This document shows, piece by piece, positions 31,901 through 38,392 of a stretch of DNA of 64,000 bases. Source of the DNA: Torulaspora globosa (lineage: Eukaryota; Ascomycota; Saccharomycetes; Saccharomycetales; Saccharomycetaceae). The stretch covers positions 248,001 through 312,000 of the forward strand of contig NC_050730.1 in NCBI RefSeq assembly GCF_014133895.1, written 5' to 3'. The notes beneath the pieces were generated by a model. The model was not told where the DNA came from and did not search any database. It saw nothing but the letters and a program-made list of their open reading frames with translations. The first letter of the stretch is position 1. The number at the start of each line of letters is the position of its first letter. The position numbers and the translations under genes were made by a program.

Positions 31901-33681
31901 TCATGGATATTATGGAAGATTTTTTGAGATTCATCAACATTAAATATCTAAGGCTGGATGGTCATACCAAGTCTGATGAGCGTAGCATGTTACTGCAGCA
32001 ATTCAACGAGCCTTCTTCGGAGTATTTTTGTTTTATTCTATCCACTAGAGCGGGTGGTCTCGGGTTGAACTTGCAAACAGCTGATACTGTTATTATCTTT
32101 GATACAGATTGGAATCCCCATCAAGATTTGCAGGCGCAAGATAGAGCTCATAGAATTGGTCAGAAGAACGAGGTTAGAATTCTCAGATTAATCACAGAAA
32201 ACTCCGTCGAGGAAGTTATTTTAGAGAGAGCCCATAAGAAACTGGATATAGATGGGAAGGTCATACAGGCTGGTAAATTTGACAATAAGTCCACGGCGGA
32301 GGAGCAAGAAGCCCTTTTGAGATCGCTCTTGGAGGCCGAAGATGAGCGTAGGCGTAAAAGAGAATTAGGCATGGAGGAAGAGGAAGAAATGGATGATAAT
32401 GAGATGAATGATATTTTAGCCAGGAATGAGGGTGAGATCACGATTTTTGCTGAAGTAGATGCGGAGAGATCGAGAAAGGCCTTAGAACTAAACATTACGA
32501 CAAGGTTAATGGAAACAAACGAACTTCCAGAAATATACAGTCAAGACATTGCTAAAGAACTTGAGCTCGAACGCGAAGAGGCGGAAAATGCAGTATATGG
32601 AGGCAGAGGCGCGAGAGAGCGTAAAAACATGCACTATAGTGATAATTTATCAGAAGAACAGTGGCTCAAACAGTTCGAAGTCAGTGACAATGAGGATGAC
32701 AATATGCTTCCTGATGGGAAAAGGCGCAGCGTCGGCAGACCACGAGGCTCTACGAAGAAATTGAAGGTTGAAGATGAAATCGACCAAATCATAACGGCAA
32801 ACCCCTCTCCTGCACCGTCAATGGAGAACTCAAAAGTGGAGCTAGACGATGAGATTCTTGCCCATGACGGGATTGAGGAAGAGGGAAGCGAGAATGAAGA
32901 CGATTTCGACCCTCAGTCAACTGCTGGTAAAACATCAGCAAAATCAGCTAGAACTTCTGGTCGTGGCAGAGGCCGAGGCCGAGGCCGAGGTCGTGGGCGA
33001 GGACGGGGTACACTTACAGCTTCCAATGCTGCGCGCGGCCGGGGAAGAGGACGGGGGCGTGGGAGACCTCCCAAGCCAAGAAATGGACGTGAATACGTGA
33101 GGGACCCTGCAGCCACAACGCAGCCCTATGAAGTACGGAGTGCAGTGTCTGAAGAGGCGCGCAGTCTCTATCAATATGCTCTCGAGTATACCAACGAGGA
33201 TGGTCGAAGGCTTTCCGACATTTTTCTCACCAGGCCACCGAAGACATTGTATCCAGATTATTACCAGCTCATCAAGTATCCTGCCGCATTTGAAAACATC
33301 AGCAATAGCATCGAGTCCTTCGCATATGACTCCCTGAGAGAAGTCTTGGAAGATTTCCATTTAATTTTTTCCAATGCACGAATTTACAATACCGAGGACT
33401 CAGTTATCTATGCTGATTCAATTGAGCTAGAGGAGAGGGTTACATCTAAATATAGGGAGATGGCTAAAGACGATGGCACCATAGATTTCACTGAGTTTGA
33501 GGAGGCCTACGGGACAAAGCCACTCAATATAAGTGGCCTGCTTCCAGGAGATGATCCAGCTTTCGTTCCTGAGAGCAGTGTGCCAGACGATATGCAGATG
33601 GATTCTGTTGAATTGACGGACCATGCCGTCACCCCGGAGACTGCCCCCGCTTTGGACGGGAGGTTGCCCGAAAATAGTTGA
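28942..33681 (+). CDS. SNF2: SWI/SNF remodelling ATPase Snf2
   Basis: 1579 residues from the ATG at 28942 (S. cerevisiae 1703), chosen because 'MNVDIPQRQFSKEEINRCYL' aligns with the known Snf2 N-terminus. The N-terminal 330 residues are Gln-rich and contain a QLQ-like motif. The HSA region is near 460-560. The ATPase has a Walker A K670 in DEMGLGKT, DEGH at 766-769, and the helicase C-terminal motif 'STRAGGLGLNLQTADTVI'. After a SnAC-like region, an unusually long Gly-Arg run (about 1340-1380) forms the AT-hook zone, followed by a bromodomain at about 1405-1500 ('YPDYYQLIKYPAAFENI', 'NARIYNTEDS'). Corresponds to YOR290C. Confidence 0.97.
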   Translation: MNVDIPQRQFSKEEINRCYLRWQQLRNEHGENARNVPEFVYFTKVLHVAAKQQQEQAQLQQRQQPAAQEPQQQGSSHVSNGSPASMQQQVVETGHRGSSELRSQEPQVPQQQQQQQAPGSSIFTAEQSELLKAQITSLKCLVNQQPVPGPCQAVIQQSITNPPDFKRMLLALSDFVKRYKQAQNGQAAEAAAVGKPSPAVQQSASPAGASVPQNASPAEMAQFQQKQQLQQREQLQRLQRQQAASSNAASPLNNGTINDAAQQSRQASPQIAEPEASNQDQEAPIDGEKTPPKPAAPIPLEQFKTLHPEVENIIDVDDPDIMVDSFTLPDIPQEKVDYGKLFPSAENKRLTIQPGILPVGIDAHTATEIYQTLIALNLDTAIDECLTNVLDEKCDDKTKEDSLYDYYAFQLLPLQKAARGHLLGYVWYQNSLLPNTHPNFLSKIRNINVQDTLLTAELYKKHEILQYEKKRYEKSAKLENILSSSIHRHNKRLDYRTRRVKFGHKLINTHNILEKEEQRRAERKAKERLQALKANDEEAYIKLLDQTKDTRITHLLKQTNAFLDSLTRAVKDQQDYTKEMIDSHTKENSEEADELKVKEDKSSFEAEIEERSNVDYYNVAHRIKEEIKEQPSILVGGTLKEYQLKGLQWMVSLFNNHLNGILADEMGLGKTIQTISLLTYLYERKNIHGPFLVIVPLSTLTNWSSEFAKWAPVLRTIAYKGSPNERKSKQAYIKSGEFDVVLTTFEYVIKEKAILSKIKWVHMIIDEGHRMKNAQSKLSLTLNNHYHSDYRLILTGTPLQNNLPELWALLNFVLPKIFNSVKSFDEWFNTPFSSAGGQDKIELSEEEMLLVIRRLHKVLRPFLLRRLKKDVERELPDKVEKVIKCKMSALQQIMYQQMLTHRRLFVGDQANKKMVGLRGFNNQIMQLKKICNHPFVFEAVEDQINPTRETNANIWRVAGKFELLERILPKLKATGHRCLIFFQMTQIMDIMEDFLRFINIKYLRLDGHTKSDERSMLLQQFNEPSSEYFCFILSTRAGGLGLNLQTADTVIIFDTDWNPHQDLQAQDRAHRIGQKNEVRILRLITENSVEEVILERAHKKLDIDGKVIQAGKFDNKSTAEEQEALLRSLLEAEDERRRKRELGMEEEEEMDDNEMNDILARNEGEITIFAEVDAERSRKALELNITTRLMETNELPEIYSQDIAKELELEREEAENAVYGGRGARERKNMHYSDNLSEEQWLKQFEVSDNEDDNMLPDGKRRSVGRPRGSTKKLKVEDEIDQIITANPSPAPSMENSKVELDDEILAHDGIEEEGSENEDDFDPQSTAGKTSAKSARTSGRGRGRGRGRGRGRGRGTLTASNAARGRGRGRGRGRPPKPRNGREYVRDPAATTQPYEVRSAVSEEARSLYQYALEYTNEDGRRLSDIFLTRPPKTLYPDYYQLIKYPAAFENISNSIESFAYDSLREVLEDFHLIFSNARIYNTEDSVIYADSIELEERVTSKYREMAKDDGTIDFTEFEEAYGTKPLNISGLLPGDDPAFVPESSVPDDMQMDSVELTDHAVTPETAPALDGRLPENS

Positions 33682-34002
33682 AAGTGCCTATGAGTTTTCA
33701 TCACAGGAAGGATGATGAGCTTATGTTTTATACTCGATAATTCTGTAATCATAATATTTAAGATATAAAGCCTTTCCAAGATGAAGCTGCTTCGATGAAA
33801 GAAGCGAGATTCTACAAAAAAGATGTGATTGCAGATATCTATTTCAAAAGACTGGGAGGCCCATCAAAGTCTTTATATTCGCTCAGTACCACAGTTGGTT
33901 TTGTTAAGTTTAGATCTTGTGAAGACTGGTAAAAGGTAGGTATCTGCCTGAAGGCTAAGCCACAAGTGTTTATGTTGATGTACCAAACATGCAACAATCC
34001 TT
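33682..34002. other. Intergenic region between SNF2 and tRNA-Ala
   Basis: 321 bp of AT-rich sequence holding the SNF2 3' flank and the upstream flank of tRNA-Ala. No frame, repeat or LTR end was recognised. Confidence 0.5.
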
Positions 34003-34075
34003 GGGCACATGGCGCAGTTGGTAGCGCGCTTCCCTTGCAAGGAAGAGGTCATCGGTTCGATTCCGGTTGCGTCCA
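34003..34075 (+). tRNA. tRNA-Ala (anticodon TGC)
   Basis: 73 nt. The acceptor GGGCACA pairs with TGCGTCC allowing one G-T pair, and the discriminator is A. Anticodon TGC is at 34036-34038 and the B box reads GGTTCGATTCC. No intron. Six T at 34080-34085 form the Pol III terminator. Essentially identical to the S. cerevisiae tRNA-Ala(UGC). Confidence 0.97.
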
Positions 34076-35092
34076 ATTATTTTTTCCTCTACAAGAACCA
34101 GGAATCCATACATTTGTACAATAGATATGATCAAACTCCAGCTCTTGCAGCTTAGCGGCATCTCATGTGTTCGGGCATGTCACTTGTAGCCCTTCTGGCG
34201 TCCAACGGTGGATGGGATAGCTTGTTTATAAGCGCCAACAGCTTAGTCGCGCTTTGACAACAAGACAATCCAAACTACTCATATCAAGACTGCCGCTCTT
34301 CTGGCGGCCATCATGTGTGTTGGGCTCATCCGAAACACTTGTGTTATAGGGTTTTCGCCAGCATCGAATTAGCCGCTGTTGGTAACAGGCGCTAACATAC
34401 TGCTTAGGAAGGGCTCGTTACATCGGATCCCTGACCACTGGAATCGACAAGACAGATTACGGGAAAGTCAGTACTCCTAGCCGTCCACAAAGTTGCAACT
34501 CGATGCCTCTCAAGCTTTTCTCAAGCAAGAAGTTGCGTTTGCGAGCTTCAACCTGGGAAACTCGATCGAGAGGTCTAAGTATGCATATCGAATCGTGCAA
34601 TGAGCCTCCAAGAATTGCGAGGGATTCAACGGAGTCGCCAGGGAAACTCGAGATCGATTGCTGAAGCACCTGGGACAGAGTCAGCTGGTAAACCAATGAC
34701 TTACTTCTGTTCAGTGCTGGTACAGCTGGAGTTACAGCTGTGAAGCAGCCAGTTCAGCGACAGGGGCACTAGGCGTTTGTCAACACTGGGATAGATACTG
34801 AGAAATCAAACTGAGTTAAGCAGCTCCGCGACTTTATTATGTTGCTATGAAAGGAGTCACAATTCCACCTGAGTATGCTGAGTCAGGTCTGCATCTGAAC
34901 GCTGTTTTGGGGGGATTAGCTGATGAATAGATCTTTCGGCGTGCGGCGTCCGATAAGCACAATTCAGGGCTTGACGAAGCGAGGAAAGAGTAAGCTAGAT
35001 AAGATCTGTTGGCTCGAAATACTTAAAGGTCGAGTAGCGATCAAACCTGACGTGTACCTCAGGCTTTCCGGTCACTGTGTCGAAAAAGGACA
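34076..35092. other. 1017-bp gene-free region after tRNA-Ala
   Basis: No conserved protein frame. Frames at 34457-34696 and 34923-35186 are short and without family features. Two diverged copies of a motif (CATGTGTTCGGGC...CACTTGT near 34165-34188 and CATGTGTGTTGGGC...CACTTGT near 34313-34345), each near a CTTCTGGCG, suggest an old duplication. GCCAACAGC near 34236 and GCTGTTGG near 34374 form an inverted pair. The right end holds the TMA29 promoter, with one AGGGG stress-type element at 34762-34766. Confidence 0.4.
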
Positions 35093-35902
35093 ATGTCACA
35101 AGGAAGAAAGGCAGCTGAAAGACTTAGTGGTAAGACCATTTTTATTACCGGTGCGTCTGCTGGTATTGGCCAGGCTACTGCTCTAGAGTACCTGGATGCC
35201 TCCAATGGTAATGTCAAGCTGATTCTTGCTGCTAGAAGACTGGACAAGCTTCAAGAATTCAAGGAAAAGGCGTTGAAGGAATATGCCTCGGCCAAGATTC
35301 ACATTGGGCAATTGGATGTTACGCAATTCGACAAAATCCAGCCATTCTTGGATGGATTGCCGGCAGAATTCAAAGATATTGATATCCTGGTGAATAATGC
35401 TGGGAAAGCTCTCGGGAGTGACAAAGTCGGTGAGATTGCCACTGCCGACATCGAGGGCATGGTTAATACCAACGTTATCGGTTTGATTACTGTTACGCAG
35501 GCGGTTCTCCCTATTTTCAAAGCCAAGAACTCTGGTGATATCGTCAACTTGGGGTCTGTCGCCGGTCGTGAAGCGTACCCGACCGGATCCATCTATTGTG
35601 CGACTAAGCATGCTGTCAGGGCGTTCACTCAGAGTCTGAGAAAAGAACTCATCGATACCAAGATCAGGGTCATTGAGATCGACCCAGGTAATGTCGAGAC
35701 CGAGTTCTCTCTAGTGCGGTACAAGGGTGATGCTGCGAGGGCTAAGAAAGTTTACGAAAACACTGAGCCATTGTACGCTGACGACGTTGCTGATCTTATC
35801 GTCTATGCCACATCAAGAAAGCCCAACACTGTCGTCGCCGATGTCTTGCTCTTTGCAACCAACCAAGCTTCGCCATACCACATTCACCGTGGCGCTCAAT
35901 AG
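35093..35902 (+). CDS. TMA29: NADP-dependent short-chain dehydrogenase (Tma29/YMR226C)
   Basis: 269 residues (S. cerevisiae 267). A classical short-chain dehydrogenase; YMR226C oxidises L-serine, L-allo-threonine and other 3-hydroxy acids with NADP. The cofactor motif TGASAGIG begins at residue 19, with NNAG in mid-protein and catalytic S155, Y168 and K172 (YCATK). An arginine-containing sequence 'AARRLDK' after the second strand fits NADP preference. The first ATG in frame is at 35093. The C-terminus 'HRGAQ' is not a clear peroxisomal signal. Confidence 0.93.
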   Translation: MSQGRKAAERLSGKTIFITGASAGIGQATALEYLDASNGNVKLILAARRLDKLQEFKEKALKEYASAKIHIGQLDVTQFDKIQPFLDGLPAEFKDIDILVNNAGKALGSDKVGEIATADIEGMVNTNVIGLITVTQAVLPIFKAKNSGDIVNLGSVAGREAYPTGSIYCATKHAVRAFTQSLRKELIDTKIRVIEIDPGNVETEFSLVRYKGDAARAKKVYENTEPLYADDVADLIVYATSRKPNTVVADVLLFATNQASPYHIHRGAQ

Positions 35903-35966
35903 CGTGTGATTGACTAACCGCACCGTAAGATTCCTTCGATATACATAGGTATCTAAACTTATTCCG

Positions 35967-36656
35967 CTACGCCTCGAGCTCCGCTAGTTTCTCCTCGAAC
36001 TCCTCGAACGTAATAGCACTCTTCCGGCCTTCATACCGGATAACCTTGACGAAGTAATGCTCATAGTCCTGCAGTAAGGCCGCAGGACCACACACACCGG
36101 TGGACACCCCAGCTTTCTCAATCAAGTTTAGAAACGTCTCCCTCTGGTCCCAGCCCTGCTCCGGCATTACCTCGGGCAAGAATGTCGAGCTTAGAGTCCT
36201 CCCGGTGAGCGGATTCCTGAACTCGAGCTCGATGCCATGTGTCCCGACCTGCCAATCATAGATATCGCCCTTCCCATCGTAAATCGTTTCGAAATTGTGC
36301 AAGATGTTGCAGCTGCACTTCAAATGGTTCAGTTCCGCAGCACTGATAGGAGAGAACCGTCTATCGTGCAACGCAGCTATCAAAGAGTATCTTTCGATGC
36401 CCTTGACCACGGGAAGTTGAGCAAACGTTCCAATGCAGCCTCGCAAATGGTACTCACTGCTACCTCTGGATTTCTTCTTCCACGTCACGAACAAAGAAGT
36501 ATTCGAGCTTGGATCTACTGGATAATCTGGATACAGTTTCTCACATACTTCATCAAAAGACACCTTGGCAGCTGCAGCTGTACCGTTCAACCTCTTGTAA
36601 AGCGTATAGAACGCCCAAAACGCATATGGCGAGCTCCTGCCATCATCTGAGGACAT
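35967..36656 (-). CDS. YOR289W: AMMECR1-domain protein YOR289W
   Basis: 229 residues (S. cerevisiae 251). The whole protein is one AMMECR1 domain, with the invariant LRGCIGTF at about residues 74-81 and 'AALHDRRFSPISAAEL' after it. The family is conserved from archaea to humans; the biochemical activity is unknown. The ATG at 36656 is used. It is divergent from MPD1 with 218 bp between start codons and convergent with TMA29. Confidence 0.92.
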   Translation of the reverse strand: MSSDDGRSSPYAFWAFYTLYKRLNGTAAAAKVSFDEVCEKLYPDYPVDPSSNTSLFVTWKKKSRGSSEYHLRGCIGTFAQLPVVKGIERYSLIAALHDRRFSPISAAELNHLKCSCNILHNFETIYDGKGDIYDWQVGTHGIELEFRNPLTGRTLSSTFLPEVMPEQGWDQRETFLNLIEKAGVSTGVCGPAALLQDYEHYFVKVIRYEGRKSAITFEEFEEKLAELEA

Positions 36657-36874
36657 GGCTTAACGGTATCCTGAACAACCAGCGTTCGATGCAACCTCTT
36701 GAAGACCCAAATCTCACGGCAAACTCCCGTTATGGATCTCCCTTTATATATGGCCAGAGACCTCTATTATCATGTGACGGTTCTTATAATATAGGCCTTG
36801 TAGCACCAATAAAGTGCTAAATCAGCTAGAGATTGGCAAGAGTTGAAGCCCGGTGCCAGCCGATCTGACCTGGG

Positions 36875-37813
36875 ATGCGGCTGTTGGAGTGGTTAGTTTG
36901 GTCGTGGTTCGGGTTGCAAGCCACTGTGTTGGCTCAGAACCTGTACGATTCGGATCCGCACATCATAGAACTGACGCCCAAGAGCTTCGACAAGGTGGTT
37001 CATGGGACGAATTACACGACGCTGGTGGAGTTTTATGCCCCATGGTGTGGCTACTGCCAGCAATTGAAGGGTATCATGAAGAAGGCCGGCAAGGTGCTGG
37101 ACGGCGTAGCACAGGTTGCGTCGGTGAACTGTGACGTGGCGAAGAATAAGAAACTGTGCGGCCAGTACAAGGTGCAGGGTTTCCCCACGCTCATGGTGTT
37201 CAGGCCGCCCAAAGTGGACGTCAGCAAGCCCGTTTCCGAGAGGCTGCAGCTGCGGAACCACGCTAGCGAGGTGTACCAGGGTGTCAGAAAACTAAGCCCG
37301 ATGGTCGACTTTGTTCTCTCCAGGATCAAAAACTACGTCAGGAGAATAAATGGAACCGGTAAACTGTGCTCTATCTTGGAGGGACAGGGCAGAAAATCGC
37401 TGGTTTTATTCTCCAAGCGAGACAAGGTCTCGCCCATCTACAGGGCTGTTGCTCTCGATTGGCTGGGCGTCTTTGACTGCTTTACCATACCCAACTCGAA
37501 GCTCAGTGGTCTGGCCGAGGACAACCAGCTCGCGACGACAAACCCACAGATATCGCAGTTCTTACAGGAGACGATCCCCCTCCAGATGACGAGCGAGGAG
37601 AGCATGCTGGTTGCGTTCGATACCGCGAACGACCAGTACCAAGTCATCCAGTGCGACTCGTTCACGAAACCGCAGATCTCCAGAGCGCTTTCCGCGGCTT
37701 TCAACGTCACCCCGATGGAAGGCCCGCTGAGCAAGAGGGAACAGTACTTGCATGCCTTGAGGACGGGCAGTAAAAAATCGCAACCGGCAAAGAAAATCCA
37801 CGATGAGCTATAG
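36875..37813 (+). CDS. MPD1: ER protein disulfide isomerase Mpd1
   Basis: 312 residues (S. cerevisiae 318). A signal peptide of about 20 residues ('MRLLEWLVWSWFGLQATVLA') leads into one thioredoxin domain with the active site WCGYC (C58, C61); most PDI-family proteins have CGHC, so the Tyr between the cysteines may change its redox potential. The second half is a redox-inactive region, and the protein ends in HDEL, the ER retention signal. The stop codon is 81 bp from the left target duplication of the hAT transposon. Corresponds to YOR288C. Confidence 0.95.
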   Translation: MRLLEWLVWSWFGLQATVLAQNLYDSDPHIIELTPKSFDKVVHGTNYTTLVEFYAPWCGYCQQLKGIMKKAGKVLDGVAQVASVNCDVAKNKKLCGQYKVQGFPTLMVFRPPKVDVSKPVSERLQLRNHASEVYQGVRKLSPMVDFVLSRIKNYVRRINGTGKLCSILEGQGRKSLVLFSKRDKVSPIYRAVALDWLGVFDCFTIPNSKLSGLAEDNQLATTNPQISQFLQETIPLQMTSEESMLVAFDTANDQYQVIQCDSFTKPQISRALSAAFNVTPMEGPLSKREQYLHALRTGSKKSQPAKKIHDEL

Positions 37814-37894
37814 AAAGCCTGTATATACTTGCTTTATTTCAAGGTGTCAGCATCTTAATTTCTGTCACCTCTAGCCGTACAAAGCGCCCGATTA

Positions 37895-37903
37895 ATGTCC
37901 ATA
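37895..37903 (+). repeat. Left flanking direct repeat (target site duplication)
   Basis: ATGTCCATA, identical to 41089-41097. The hAT family makes 8-bp duplications; the ninth matching base is probably chance or shared with the element end. Confidence 0.9.
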
Positions 37904-37922
37904 CAGGCTTGTTCAATGAGTA
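37904..37922 (+). repeat. Left terminal inverted repeat
   Basis: CAGGCTTGTTCAATGAGTA, a perfect inverted match to 41070-41088 over 19 bp; similarity stops sharply beyond. Confidence 0.95.
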
Positions 37923-38392
37923 TCATAATGTACGGAATTAACGGGTTACCTGCTATTTCTCTTTATTTACGATCATCGAGTACTTGAAACCGGACCTCGT
38001 TATTGACGTGATTTTGTTTGAGTACTCATTTTTGAGAAATATATTTACCTGATTGCCTACCCGTTTGCAATTTATACGTTTTTCAAGAGGCTGCAACAAC
38101 ATCAATCAATTCATGTTTAGCCGCTTAACACACTTTTATAAAACATTTAACACTTTTATAAGAAAACAATTCAGACTCACTGTATTCAAAGGATGATAGG
38201 TAATTCGATCCATAGAGTACTGTCTAGTATAGTTTCAGATCAATCCCGAGTCTCAGGGCACCTCATAGGGTCAGAAACCCTAAATCAACGCGTGAAGTAT
38301 AAATTTTGGCGAAAACGCGTCAACATCAGAAAACTTCACAACTTTGGTCGTTACTTACAAGAGATCATCATATAAATCATCAGTGTGAAAAT
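37923..38392 (+). other. 5' region of the transposon and transposase promoter
   Basis: 470 bp without a conserved frame. It contains GAGTA words at 37978-37982 and 38020-38024, a duplicated AACACTTTTATAA-like segment at 38127-38163 carrying two TATA-like boxes, and the ACGCGT/TATA cluster at 38288-38320. Confidence 0.6.
38288..38320 (+). promoter_or_regulatory. Paired ACGCGT (MCB) boxes with TATA in the transposase promoter
   Basis: Perfect ACGCGT at 38288-38293 and 38315-38320, 27 bp apart start to start. Between them are TATAAATT at 38298-38305 and TTTTGGCGAAAA at 38304-38315, an E2F/SCB-like palindrome. The transposase ATG is 73 bp further on. ACGCGT is the site of the G1/S factor MBF in budding yeasts. 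Function is inferred from motif only. Confidence 0.55.

Noticed and set aside
34076..34440. Solo retrotransposon LTR downstream of tRNA-Ala
   Set aside because: No paired TGTTG...CAACA ends and no 5-bp duplication could be found; only weak internal repeats.
36661..36874. Unfolded-protein response element before MPD1
   Set aside because: Only CAGCGTT is seen, one base from the core CAGCGTG; too weak.
38306..38392. 29-codon upstream extension of the transposase starting at TTG
   Set aside because: Non-ATG start; the ATG at 38393 is the first in frame, and the region overlaps the promoter motifs.
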